This document shows, piece by piece, positions 26,705 to 35,192 of a stretch of DNA of 64,000 nucleotides. The number at the start of each line of letters is the position of its first letter. Position 1 is the first letter of the stretch. This DNA comes from Bradyrhizobium sp. JYMT SZCCT0428 (lineage in GTDB: Bacteria; Pseudomonadota; Alphaproteobacteria; Rhizobiales; Xanthobacteraceae), in NCBI RefSeq assembly GCF_018131075.1, contig NZ_JAFCLS010000002.1, forward strand, positions 186,001 through 250,000, in the 5' to 3' direction. Below the pieces are notes generated by a model. It worked only from the letters and a program-made list of their open reading frames with translations, made no database searches and had not been told where the DNA came from. A program made the position numbers and the translations under genes.

Positions 26705-26765
26705 AGCTCTTTCAACCCCGAACTCAGCTCATACCATATTGAGCGGGATTCGTGTATGTCCAGTG
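26695..26765. promoter_or_regulatory. Inverted repeats at the hxlR (26704) promoter
   Basis: CACTGGACATA (26695-26705, covering the start codon) is perfectly complementary to TATGTCCAGTG (26755-26765). Inside lies GCTCA-N8-TGAGC (26727-26744). These could be operators, or could fold in the leader mRNA and hide the start codon. Confidence 0.45.
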
Positions 26766-26784
26766 CGCCCTTCGGCGTTTCCGA

Positions 26785-28050
26785 TCAGGCTGCCTGCCCC
26801 GGCTCGGCTTCCGGCTTGGCGACGATCTCAGGCTCCAGCGCACGCCGATGCGAAACGAGCACGCCCGCTTCGCTTAGGCGTTTCAATTCCGCCTCGCTGA
26901 GGCCTAGTTCGCTGAAGACCGCGTAATTATGCTCGCCCTGAAAGGCAGGTGTGCCAATTGGTTTCAGCTGTTCTGCAGAAAAATGCCACGGTCGGCCCGG
27001 CAACCGATATTCGCCGCCGCTGCGGTCAGGGACGCGTTGGACGGCCCCCCAGTAATCGCTCCATTCCGATGCCGTGAGCTCCTTGATGGAACGGATCTCG
27101 CCCATGGCGATTTTGGCCTCGTCGAACTGGGCGTCGAGGGTCGCCATATCCGGAAAGGTCAGGATCCAGGACTGGATGATCTGATGCAGCACGCCGAAAT
27201 TCAAGCGGCGCGCGGCAGCGCTGGAGAACCGCGGATCATCCATCAAATCGACGCGGCGCATGGCGCGCAGCCACGACGGAAAGGTCCGGCTGCCAATAAT
27301 GCTGGTCGCGACGGTGAAATTTTCGCCTTGCGGTCCTGTGAAGAAGGAGCAATCAGTGGCGCCGAGCACCGCAGGCTCCGCCCCGATGTCATCATCGGAA
27401 AGATCGACGTGCGCGCGTTCGTTGACCGCGAGCAACGTCGCTGCCATTGCGATGTCGATATACTGGCCCCGTCCGGTCCTCTGGCGGCTGTTGAGAGCCG
27501 CAAGTATCGCGATCACGGCCTGCAATCCAGCGTAGACGTCGGCATGCGACAGGCTATCGGTACGCGGCTCCGTCAGCGCGCTGCCATAGTGGCGGACGCT
27601 GTTTTCGGTAAAGCCGGCCTCGGCCTGCACGGTTGGCGCATAGGCCATCCTGCTCCGCCACGGACCACCCTGCCCATAGCCGGTGATCGACGCGTAGATC
27701 AGCCGTGGATTGCGTTTCGACAGCGTTGCGTAATCCAGCCCGAAGAAACCCAGCGTGCCCGCCCGGAAATTTTCGACCAGGATATCGGCGGTGTCACAGA
27801 GTTCAAGCGCCAACTCGTAAGCGCCCGGGATGTTGAGATTGATACTGACGTTGCGTTTGCCGGCATTTTGCTGAGCGTAATAGCCTGACATCCCGTCCGT
27901 CGATGGAAAAGCAAAGCGAGAAACGTCGGGGCTGGGCGGTTCGACCTTGATCACCTCAGCGCCGAGGTCCTGCAAGGTCCGGGCGCACAGGGGACCGGCC
28001 AACACACGGGAGAAATCGACGACACGGATTCCACTCAAGGGGCCACTCAT
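26785..28050 (-). CDS. Class III (CaiB/BaiF) CoA-transferase
   Basis: About 421 residues starting at MSGPLSGIRVVDFSRVLAGP, the standard family N-terminus with the Arg and Leu-Ala-Gly-Pro contact region. The likely catalytic Asp is in SLSHADVYAGLQAV (about residue 178). These enzymes move CoA between carboxylic acids, for example onto an aromatic or alicyclic acid. It follows the enoyl-CoA hydratase gene with essentially no gap, so the two form an operon. In-frame codons upstream of 28050 are inside that hydratase gene and are not used. Confidence 0.92.
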   Translation of the reverse strand: MSGPLSGIRVVDFSRVLAGPLCARTLQDLGAEVIKVEPPSPDVSRFAFPSTDGMSGYYAQQNAGKRNVSINLNIPGAYELALELCDTADILVENFRAGTLGFFGLDYATLSKRNPRLIYASITGYGQGGPWRSRMAYAPTVQAEAGFTENSVRHYGSALTEPRTDSLSHADVYAGLQAVIAILAALNSRQRTGRGQYIDIAMAATLLAVNERAHVDLSDDDIGAEPAVLGATDCSFFTGPQGENFTVATSIIGSRTFPSWLRAMRRVDLMDDPRFSSAAARRLNFGVLHQIIQSWILTFPDMATLDAQFDEAKIAMGEIRSIKELTASEWSDYWGAVQRVPDRSGGEYRLPGRPWHFSAEQLKPIGTPAFQGEHNYAVFSELGLSEAELKRLSEAGVLVSHRRALEPEIVAKPEAEPGQAA

Positions 28051-28051
28051 G

Positions 28052-28849
28052 TCAGCGCCCCGCGAACTTTGCGAGACCCGGACCGTTCTTGCGGAATGAT
28101 GCAAGACCGGTCTTGAGGTCTTCCGACGCCCAGATCGGCGCCTGTACGCGTGACATCGCCTCGTCCGCAGCCACCACGCCCTGATTGACGGCGATATGCG
28201 CGAGTTCCTTGGTCGCGGCATGCGCCACCGTCGGGCCTTGCGCAAACTCCTCCGCGATGGCCATGGTCGCCTTCTCCAACGATTCCTCCGGGACAGTGAG
28301 ATTGATTAATCCCCACTTCTCCAGCGTTGGCGCATCGTAGCGCCGAGCCAGCATCGACATCTCCTTGGCGCGCTGCGCGCCGATACGTTGCACCTGCCGC
28401 TGGATTCCTCCCAGCAAGGGATGCAGCCCAAGCGTCGCCTCGACTGAGCCGATCTTCGCCGAAGAGGCTGCGATGATGTAATCGCACGATAGCGCGAGCT
28501 CGAGACCGCCACCCAGGCAAACGCCGTGAACGCTGGCGATTAACGGGATTGGCAGAAGCTCCATGAAGCGCAAGAATTCGACGCCGTTCAGCCGCCGATT
28601 TTCACCGCCCTGATCTGCGCTGCCTGCCTCCACCCGCTTATCGAAGATATCCAGATCTGCGCCGGCGGAGAAATGCCGCAGTCCGCTACGGATGACGATA
28701 GCGCGGCTGCCTGCCTTTTGGGCTTCCTCCACCTGCTCCACGATCGCGTTGAGAAGCTTGGGACCGAGCAGGTTGTACGGCCGATAAACCATTGTCAAAA
28801 CGGAAATATTGCCGCGCTGTTCGCGCGTCACCAACGCATCCTCGGACAA
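28052..28849 (-). CDS. Enoyl-CoA hydratase/isomerase family protein
   Basis: A 265-residue crotonase-fold protein. Oxyanion-hole segments are HFSAGADLDIF (about residue 59) and VHGVCLGGGLELALSCDYIIA (about 107). The usual hydratase Glu pair is only partly kept: the position after the second segment reads KIGSVEATLGLHPLLGG, with one Glu. It could act as a hydratase, isomerase or hydrolase. Operon with the CoA-transferase. Palindromes lie 70-105 bases upstream. Confidence 0.88.
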   Translation of the reverse strand: MSEDALVTREQRGNISVLTMVYRPYNLLGPKLLNAIVEQVEEAQKAGSRAIVIRSGLRHFSAGADLDIFDKRVEAGSADQGGENRRLNGVEFLRFMELLPIPLIASVHGVCLGGGLELALSCDYIIAASSAKIGSVEATLGLHPLLGGIQRQVQRIGAQRAKEMSMLARRYDAPTLEKWGLINLTVPEESLEKATMAIAEEFAQGPTVAHAATKELAHIAVNQGVVAADEAMSRVQAPIWASEDLKTGLASFRKNGPGLAKFAGR

Positions 28850-28920
28850 AGCTGCCTCCTGTCTGCCGGCGGCTCTCGCGACCGCATCATTTGATTTGCG
28901 AAATGCAGGCTACATCACGG

Positions 28921-28953
28921 CTTGCATTTTGCAAGTCATAATTTGCATCAAAT
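28921..28953. promoter_or_regulatory. Two palindromes upstream of the hydratase/CoA-transferase operon
   Basis: CTTGCA-TTT-TGCAAG (28921-28935) and ATTTG-CAT-CAAAT (28941-28953) lie in the 28850-29018 gap, together with TTTGCGAAATGCA near 28895. Repeated TTGCA half-sites suggest a dimeric repressor site; which regulator is unknown. Confidence 0.5.
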
Positions 28954-29018
28954 GGTTTGACGATCGATATGCCGGAGCTGCCCTGGAGGCTGATGGACTC
29001 GGAAAGAGGCATTCAGAT

Positions 29019-29627
29019 TCAATCCGCTCGAGAGGCTTCCGCAGTGGCGCTTCCGGTCTGATCGCGCACGGCCTGCCGACCGGCTTCCAAAAGGGCGTCA
29101 GACAGCCGCTTGTCACCGGCCGCACGCGCGAGCACGATCGAACCGACCATAGTCGCAATTGCGCCGGCGGCGGCATGTCGCGCATCCGATGGCGATTTCT
29201 TCGGGATCAACCCGGCGATGATATCGATCATTTTCTCCAGCCTGCCTGCAAAGGTACGTCGCGCCTCCGGGCCAGAACGTCCGATATCCGCGGCTAATGC
29301 CGGAAGCGCACAACCGCGGGCCGGGTTGTTGCGATGGCGAGGGCTCAGATAGGCCTCGACGACGGCATCAAATCCTTTCTCGGTAGGCAATCCCTGCGTG
29401 AGATCCAGCCAATGGGCGACGGTTCGGTCCATGGCCAAAGCGAGCGCTTCAACGACCAAAGCGTCACGTGACTTAAAGTAGGCGTAGAAGCTGCCATGCG
29501 TCAGATCGGCGAGCTTCATCAGGTCGACCACGCTCAAGCCGTCAGCACCATTCTGGCGCAGGCCATAGGAAGCATTCTCGACGATCCGCCTGCGGGTCTG
29601 CTGCCCGTGATCTTTCGGGTAACGCAT
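29019..29627 (-). CDS. TetR-family transcriptional regulator (paralogue 1)
   Basis: A 202-residue repressor with an N-terminal helix-turn-helix (ENASYGLRQNGADGLSVVDL, MKLADLTHGSFYAYFKSRDA). It is closely related to the TetR at 41993 (same YLSPRHRxNPxxGCALPxLA block and GAIATMVGSIVL near the C-terminus). The C-terminal domain resembles the TetR type that responds to acyl or aromatic compounds, but the ligand is unknown. A 25-base palindrome sits just upstream. Confidence 0.9.
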   Translation of the reverse strand: MRYPKDHGQQTRRRIVENASYGLRQNGADGLSVVDLMKLADLTHGSFYAYFKSRDALVVEALALAMDRTVAHWLDLTQGLPTEKGFDAVVEAYLSPRHRNNPARGCALPALAADIGRSGPEARRTFAGRLEKMIDIIAGLIPKKSPSDARHAAAGAIATMVGSIVLARAAGDKRLSDALLEAGRQAVRDQTGSATAEASRAD

Positions 29628-29655
29628 TGCCTGCTCCGAGCTAACCTACGGAGAC

Positions 29656-29680
29656 ATATTAGATGATTATCATCATATAT
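29656..29680. promoter_or_regulatory. Probable TetR operator (GATGAT-T-ATCATC)
   Basis: A perfect GATGAT/ATCATC inverted repeat around one base is extended by ATAT on each side. It lies 29 bases upstream of tetR (29627) and before the end of the SDR gene at 29743. It likely mediates autoregulation. Confidence 0.6.
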
Positions 29681-29742
29681 ACCAACCGAATTCCGCAGAG
29701 GCGCCTTTCACCACCAAACCGAAAGCGGCTCGACTGAGAAGT

Positions 29743-30534
29743 TCAGGAAGACGACAGCACCGAAGTCAGACCGCCATCGATGGCAAGGATCTGACCGGTG
29801 ATGTGCTTGCCGGCGTCGCTGGCGAAGAGAACCGCGGCGCCCTTCAGATCGTCCTCATCGCCGATGCGGCGCAGCGGCGATGAGGCGGCGAGCTTCTCGA
29901 CGCCGACAGCCTCGATCGTTCCCTTCGTCATCCTCGACGGGAAAAAGCCGGGCGCCAGAGCATTGGCCGTAATTCCGTAGCGCCCCCAACTCCCCGCCAG
30001 GGCCCGCGTGAAATTGACCACCGCGCCCTTGCTCGTATTGTAAGCAATCATCTGCATATCCCCGGAACTACCGAACAGGCCCGCGATCGAAGCTAGGTTG
30101 ATAATGCGGCCATATTTATTGGGGATCATCGAGTGCTTCGCAACCTGCTGGCTGAGCAGGAACAGCGCGCGGATGTTCAGATTCATCACCTTGTCCCACG
30201 CCTCGATCGGATGATCCTCGGTCGGCGCGCCCCAGGTCGCGCCCGCGTTATTCACCAGAATGTCCACCCGGCCGAGCTTCTTGATCGCTTCTTCTGCGAG
30301 CCGCTTGACGTCTTCATCCTTGGAATTATCCGCTGCGATCCATTCCGCCTTGATGCCAAGGCCGGCAAGATGCGCCTGAGCTTTTTCCAGGTCCGGCGCC
30401 TTGCGAGAGGAAATCACGACCCGTGCCCCCTGCTCACCTAGCGCCTCGGCGATCTGCAGCCCAAGGCCACGCGAGCCACCTGTAACAAGGGCGTTCTTGC
30501 CGGTGAGATCGAATGCCTTCTTGATGCTTCCCAT
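29743..30534 (-). CDS. Classical SDR-family oxidoreductase
   Basis: A 263-residue short-chain dehydrogenase with intact motifs: TGGSRGLGLQIAEALGEQG, NNAGATWGAP, NLASIAGLF (Ser) and YNTSKGAVV (Tyr-x-x-x-Lys). It ends GQILAIDGGLTSVL. It may act on a 3-hydroxyacyl-CoA or a ketone. Unlike four other SDR-like proteins in this window it keeps the catalytic Tyr. It is preceded by an enoyl-CoA hydratase gene 64 bases away on the same strand, probably one operon. Confidence 0.92.
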   Translation of the reverse strand: MGSIKKAFDLTGKNALVTGGSRGLGLQIAEALGEQGARVVISSRKAPDLEKAQAHLAGLGIKAEWIAADNSKDEDVKRLAEEAIKKLGRVDILVNNAGATWGAPTEDHPIEAWDKVMNLNIRALFLLSQQVAKHSMIPNKYGRIINLASIAGLFGSSGDMQMIAYNTSKGAVVNFTRALAGSWGRYGITANALAPGFFPSRMTKGTIEAVGVEKLAASSPLRRIGDEDDLKGAAVLFASDAGKHITGQILAIDGGLTSVLSSS

Positions 30535-30598
30535 AGTCCAATCCTCAAGCTTGTGGGCGAAGTTCTGCTGCGCGGTTACGTGGCGATCCGCGGGATCA

Positions 30599-31387
30599 CT
30601 ATTTCCCGCGGAACACTGCCGAGCGACGTTCCACGAAAGACTGGATGCCTTCCTTCATGTCTTCGCTGCTGAAAACGCGATCCTTGATCTTCGGGATGTA
30701 ATCGATCGCAGCTTTTTCACCAGCCTCGATGTATTTCAGCGCGGCTTCCTTGGTTACCTGAATGCCGATCGGAGCGTTCCCGGCGATCAGATCCGCAATT
30801 TCCATTGCGCGGGCGATCTGTTGGCCGGGAGCGACGACTTCCTGAACAAACCCGATTTTGTAAGCCCGCGCTGCGTTGAACTCGTCGCACAAGAACAGGT
30901 GATACATCGCATCTCCCCATCCTGCTCGCGTCAAATACCGGAAATGGGCACCACCAAGGGGCGCAATCCCGCGCTTGGATTCCATCTGGCAGAACCGGGC
31001 GTCGTCGGCCGCCACGACGATGTCGCCAGCCAGCATCATTTCGATGCCGATCGTGAAACAAATCCCCTGCACTGCTGTCACGATCGGCTTGCGGCAACGG
31101 CTTTTCAGCGCGAACGCATCGATATTGCCAGGCTTGATCTCGGTATTCTCGGCCTTTGGTCCAAAGAATTTCGGCATATCCAGCCCAGCCGTGAAATCAG
31201 GGCCTTCGGCGCAGAGAACCCCGACCCAGTAATCGTCCGTTCGGTCCAGAAGCGTCATCGCATCCGACATCTGCGCCATCATCTGCGGACTGAAGGAGTT
31301 CTTCTTCGCCACATTGTCGATAATGATCTTGAACACATGCCCGTGCACCTCGGTCCGGATCTGCCCGACTTGGGTTTTCTCGCTCAT
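30599..31387 (-). CDS. Enoyl-CoA hydratase/isomerase family protein
   Basis: About 262 residues from MSEKTQVGQIRTEVHGHVFK, with GGAGG at good distance from the ATG at 31387. Crotonase-fold segments are GPDFTAGLDMPKFFG and VQGICFTIGIEMMLAGDIVVAADDARF. In the second, the usual GGG is TIG, and the typical first catalytic Glu is not in place, so hydratase activity is uncertain. It could be an isomerase or a hydrolase. Operon with the SDR gene. Confidence 0.87.
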   Translation of the reverse strand: MSEKTQVGQIRTEVHGHVFKIIIDNVAKKNSFSPQMMAQMSDAMTLLDRTDDYWVGVLCAEGPDFTAGLDMPKFFGPKAENTEIKPGNIDAFALKSRCRKPIVTAVQGICFTIGIEMMLAGDIVVAADDARFCQMESKRGIAPLGGAHFRYLTRAGWGDAMYHLFLCDEFNAARAYKIGFVQEVVAPGQQIARAMEIADLIAGNAPIGIQVTKEAALKYIEAGEKAAIDYIPKIKDRVFSSEDMKEGIQSFVERRSAVFRGK

Positions 31388-31509
31388 AACCAGCCTCCAC
31401 ACTTTCCAGACAGACAGTCCGACGGCTCGCTGAATCCCTGGCCATCTCCGCGTCCTGTCGATTGTTTCTTCCTGCCAGCTTGAAATGGCCACTGAAGCAC
31501 GGGCTACAA

Positions 31510-31580
31510 AAATTTTGGATAAACGTTATTCAACCGTGGAGATCGCCTTCCAAGAAATTTTCGAATAACGCTAGTTCAAC
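31510..31580. promoter_or_regulatory. Imperfect direct repeats in the hydratase/SDR promoter region
   Basis: AAATTTTGGATAAACGTTAT followed by TCAAC (31510-31534) and AAATTTTCGAATAACGCTAG followed by TTCAAC (31555-31580) are imperfect direct repeats 45 bases apart in an AT-rich stretch. They may be binding sites for a regulator of the 30599-31387 operon. No other feature is seen in 31388-31678. Confidence 0.4.
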
Positions 31581-31678
31581 ACAGTTGCTATGGCACCCAG
31601 TTCCAATTTTCCACGCGATACGTTGACCCACGTTCGTTCGCAAATTATACAACCGACATTTCTCCGCTGGCGTTGCCG

Positions 31679-32674
31679 CTATTGTGGCTGGAGATCCAGC
31701 GCGCGCACCATGGCGATGTATTTGTCGCGCTCGCTTTTGAGAAAGGCCTCGGCCTGATCGACACTCATTGGTTCCAGTCGCCGGGACGCATCCCTCTGGA
31801 TCCGTGCGAGGTTGTCCTCGCTTGTGGTCCATACATTCATCGCACCGTTCAACCGAGTGACAACCTCATCCGCCGTACCGGGCGGCGCAAACAACGCCGA
31901 CCAGAGGCTGTATTCGAAGTTCCTACCCCATGCGCTCTCGCCGATCGTCGGCACCTCCGGCAGGGCTGGATTGCGATTCGCGCTGGCGACGGCGAGCGCC
32001 TTGACCTGGCCGGTCTGGATCAGGCTGAGCGTCGAGCCGCCTAGCGGAGCAAAGGTGAGGTCAATGTGCCCGCCCGACATGTCGGCCAGCACCGGCGCGA
32101 CGCCCCTGTACGGCACTTCCAGAAATTTCGCGCCGGTCCGCTGCTGCAAATCAGCACCAACGATATGCGATGTCGAGCCGGTGCCCCAATGCGCCAACGT
32201 AAGCTCCTTGCTGCCGGGCTTGCGTGCATAGGCGATCAATTCGTCGACGTTCTTGAAGGAATGAGCGTTGCCGGACAAAAGGACAAAATCGGAGATCCCG
32301 ACCACGCCCAGCAGGCGGAATTTTTCAGGCTCGTACTTCGCGGAGGCAACCATGAAGGGCGCGATAAGGAAATCTGTGCCTGTCGTGCCGAGCAGCGTGT
32401 AACCGTCGGGACCGGCCCTGAGAACGGCCATGACGCTGATCGAACCGTTGGCGCCAGGAACGTTCTCGGTAATCAGCGAAGAGCCGAGATTGCGTTGAAG
32501 CACGATATTCGCAGCACGGATCGATACATCCGCCGGGCCGCCGGCAGGGAAAGCCACCTTGATCGTGATCGGCTTGTTGGGATAGCCCTGTGCATTGACG
32601 GCGTAGCTTGTGCCGACGGCAATGGCGGCCAGCACCAGTCCTTGCAGGCAGCTTCGGTAGATTGACAGATTCAT
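31679..32674 (-). CDS. Tripartite tricarboxylate (Bug/TctC) solute-binding protein
   Basis: A 331-residue periplasmic protein with a signal peptide (GLVLAAIAVGTSYAVNA) and the Bug-family signature YPNKPITIKVAFPAGGPADV. The PADV segment and GANGSIS help to bind the ligand carboxylate. TctA and TctB membrane partners are absent from the window, as is common for Bug proteins in beta- and alphaproteobacteria, so it probably works with permeases elsewhere or as a sensor. The ligand is unknown; an aromatic or alicyclic acid would suit the neighbours. Confidence 0.9.
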   Translation of the reverse strand: MNLSIYRSCLQGLVLAAIAVGTSYAVNAQGYPNKPITIKVAFPAGGPADVSIRAANIVLQRNLGSSLITENVPGANGSISVMAVLRAGPDGYTLLGTTGTDFLIAPFMVASAKYEPEKFRLLGVVGISDFVLLSGNAHSFKNVDELIAYARKPGSKELTLAHWGTGSTSHIVGADLQQRTGAKFLEVPYRGVAPVLADMSGGHIDLTFAPLGGSTLSLIQTGQVKALAVASANRNPALPEVPTIGESAWGRNFEYSLWSALFAPPGTADEVVTRLNGAMNVWTTSEDNLARIQRDASRRLEPMSVDQAEAFLKSERDKYIAMVRALDLQPQ

Positions 32675-32707
32675 GGTGGAGTCCGGTTATATTGCATTCT
32701 TCGGGGG

Positions 32708-33808
32708 TCAGCTCAGCGCCGCAAACGCGCTCCGTTCGAAAGCCATCAGTTCTTCCGTACGGCCGTCACGCACCTTCAGTACCCACTGCGGATCCTGAAG
32801 CAGCGCCCGGCCCACCGCGACGAGATCGAACTCCTCGCGGTCGAGACGGCGGATCAACTCGTCGAGGGACGCCGGACGGGAGCTTTCTCCACCGTACGCG
32901 GCAATGAATTCACCGGTCAGACCGACCGACCCGACCGAAATCGTCGGCACACCTGTTACCTTCTTCGCCCATCCGGCGAAGTTCAGATCGGAGCCATCGA
33001 ACTCCGGCTCCCAGAAGCGCCGTTGCGAGCAATGCAGAATGTCGACGCCCGCGTCGACCAGCGGTTTGAGCCAGGCTTCCAATGCGCGTGGCGTATCGGC
33101 CAGCTTGACTTCAAAGTCCTGTTGCTTCCACTGGCTGATCCGGAGCACGATCGGAAAATCCGGTCCGAGCGACTTGCGAACCGCGTGGACGATATCAGCG
33201 GCAAACCGGGCCCGGCCGGGCAGGTCCTTGCCTCCATAGGCATCCTCGCGCCGATTGGTCCCCTCCCAAAAGAACTGATCGATCAGATAGCCGTGTGCGC
33301 CATGCAATTCGACGGCATCGAACCCCGGGCGCTTCGCGGCAAGCGCCGCATCGGCGAAAGCGCGAATGGCGTCTGCAATGTCCTCTTCGCTCATCGGCTC
33401 GCCGAACTTCTTCTCCGGTCGCGACAGGCCGGACGGAGTGTCATAGGCACCGGGAGGCGACCAGTTCTCGGCGCGCGTACGAACGGCTCCGACATGCCAT
33501 AGCTGCGGTGCCATCAGGCCACCCGCGGCGTGTACCTCGTCAACCACACGCCGCCACCCCGCCAGTTCCTTCTCGCCATGGAAGCGAGGAACATTCGGAT
33601 CGTTCAGGGATGCCGGACGATCCACGCCTGTCCCCTCCGATATGATGAACCCGACCGCTCCCTCGGCACGGCGGCGGTAGTACCTCGCGACGTCTTCGGT
33701 CGGAATTCCGCCCGGAGAGAAAGAGCGCGTCATCGGCGCCATCACCACCCGGTTCGGCAGGTTCAGCCCTTTCAGCTTGAAGGGCCGGAAAAGTGCGTCG
33801 CTGGACAT
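32708..33808 (-). CDS. Old yellow enzyme family NAD(P)H:flavin oxidoreductase
   Basis: A 366-residue FMN barrel. Signatures are LFRPFKLKGLNLPNRVVMAPMTR at the N-terminus, QLWHVG, VELHGAHGYLIDQFFWEGTNRR with the substrate-binding His (usually His-x-x-Asn or His-His; here HGAH), and VGRALLQDPQW near the C-terminus. OYE enzymes reduce activated C=C bonds or dienoyl-CoA esters, useful for ring or unsaturated acid breakdown. It precedes the Bug gene on the same strand by 33 bases, likely cotranscribed. Confidence 0.92.
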   Translation of the reverse strand: MSSDALFRPFKLKGLNLPNRVVMAPMTRSFSPGGIPTEDVARYYRRRAEGAVGFIISEGTGVDRPASLNDPNVPRFHGEKELAGWRRVVDEVHAAGGLMAPQLWHVGAVRTRAENWSPPGAYDTPSGLSRPEKKFGEPMSEEDIADAIRAFADAALAAKRPGFDAVELHGAHGYLIDQFFWEGTNRREDAYGGKDLPGRARFAADIVHAVRKSLGPDFPIVLRISQWKQQDFEVKLADTPRALEAWLKPLVDAGVDILHCSQRRFWEPEFDGSDLNFAGWAKKVTGVPTISVGSVGLTGEFIAAYGGESSRPASLDELIRRLDREEFDLVAVGRALLQDPQWVLKVRDGRTEELMAFERSAFAALS

Positions 33809-33878
33809 TCGCGCTCCCTGATTCAGTTAGTAGCTTTGCGGGCTCCGATCACCCGCATTGCTCCTTCAAAAGTCAAGC

Positions 33879-35078
33879 TCACTTTTCCTCGGCGCTGAGA
33901 ACCTTGCCGAATTGATCCCACGTGCTGCCGTTCCAGCGCTGCAGCTGCAGCTGCGTGTACGCCATACTGCTTTCCGGGCCCGTGCTGATCGTAGCACCCG
34001 GTATGAGCGTGGGAAGTGACAGCCCGCGGATGCTCCGCGATTGCTTGACGATATTCTCACGCGAAAGATCGTCACCGCACTGTTTGAGCACCTGCTCCAG
34101 GATCTGTCCCTGCTGCGTACCGAACAGATAATTGGCATCACCGATGTCCGCGCCCGGCAGGTATTTCGCGAAATGCTCACGGTACCATTTGATGCCGGCG
34201 TCGTCGGCCCACTTCTTGTCGTTCGGATCCTTGGTGATCGTTGCCGCGACGATGCCCACGGCTTTTTCCGGTCCAGCGGGGACGATGGTCGAAGAGACCG
34301 AGCTCGAAACGAAATTGATCAGGAACAACGGCTTCCAACCAATCTCATCGGCCTTCTTGATGGCCTGCGCCGCGAACTTCGGCGTGCCGGCAACCAGGAA
34401 CGCTTCTGCGCCAGACGATTTCAACTTCACCACGTGGGAATCGATCGTCGGCTCGGTCACTTCATAGGAGGACGATACGACTTTCTTGTCGAAGTCGTCC
34501 TTCAGATAGCCTTTGAACGCATTGAGGAAGTCCTTCCCCAAATCGTCGTTCTGATAGAGGATCGCAATCTTTGCGTCCGGCCGGGCCTGAGTGATGTATT
34601 TCGCGTAGATGCGCCCTTCCGTGTCATAGCTGGGCAGCCCCGTTGTGGTCATCGGAAATTCGGCGAAGTTCGTGAATTTGGTGACGCCGCTTACCACAAA
34701 CAGATGCGGCACTTTCTTCGCGTTGACGTACTTGATGGTGGCGCCGATGCCGGGAGTACCGAGGGGGCCGAACAGGAAGGCTACTTCATCGCTCTCGACA
34801 AGCTTCCTGGTCTGCTCCACCGTCTTGGGAGGGCTGTAAGCATCGTCGTAGGTGATGAGATTGATCTTGCGGCCGTTGATGCCACCGCGCTCGTTGATCG
34901 AATTGATGTAGGCGATCAGACCCTTTCCGGTATTGCTGAGCGGCGACGCGGGACCGCTAAACGGGAACGTAGCTCCCACCTTCACTTCGGCGCTCGTGAC
35001 GCCGGGCGTTTCCGCACGCGCGTGCGCGCCGACAATCGTCATGCCGATCGCGGCTGCTAGTATGGACTTCCTGAACAT
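33879..35078 (-). CDS. ABC-type solute-binding protein (branched-chain amino acid/aromatic acid type), copy 1
   Basis: About 399 residues with a signal peptide (MFRKSILAAAIGMTIVGAHARA) and the periplasmic type I fold of the LivJ family (AEVKVGATFPFSGPASPLSN, ITYDDAYSPPKTVEQTRKLVE, PMTTTGLPSYDTEGRIY). Start chosen at 35078 with GGGGAG upstream. It is strongly similar along its whole length to the protein at 60369. LivH/M/G/F partners are missing from the window. Relatives bind amides, aromatic acids or amino acids. The gene follows a ligase gene and precedes the OYE gene. Confidence 0.92.
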   Translation of the reverse strand: MFRKSILAAAIGMTIVGAHARAETPGVTSAEVKVGATFPFSGPASPLSNTGKGLIAYINSINERGGINGRKINLITYDDAYSPPKTVEQTRKLVESDEVAFLFGPLGTPGIGATIKYVNAKKVPHLFVVSGVTKFTNFAEFPMTTTGLPSYDTEGRIYAKYITQARPDAKIAILYQNDDLGKDFLNAFKGYLKDDFDKKVVSSSYEVTEPTIDSHVVKLKSSGAEAFLVAGTPKFAAQAIKKADEIGWKPLFLINFVSSSVSSTIVPAGPEKAVGIVAATITKDPNDKKWADDAGIKWYREHFAKYLPGADIGDANYLFGTQQGQILEQVLKQCGDDLSRENIVKQSRSIRGLSLPTLIPGATISTGPESSMAYTQLQLQRWNGSTWDQFGKVLSAEEK

Positions 35079-35192
35079 CGACTTCTCCCCTGTGCGGCGA
35101 CGGGCTGCGTCGCTCATCAATCGTTGAATTTCCGTGCGGCCTCGGCGACCGACCCCTGGTGCGGCTTCGTCCCATTCCTTGCAGTGCATCAC

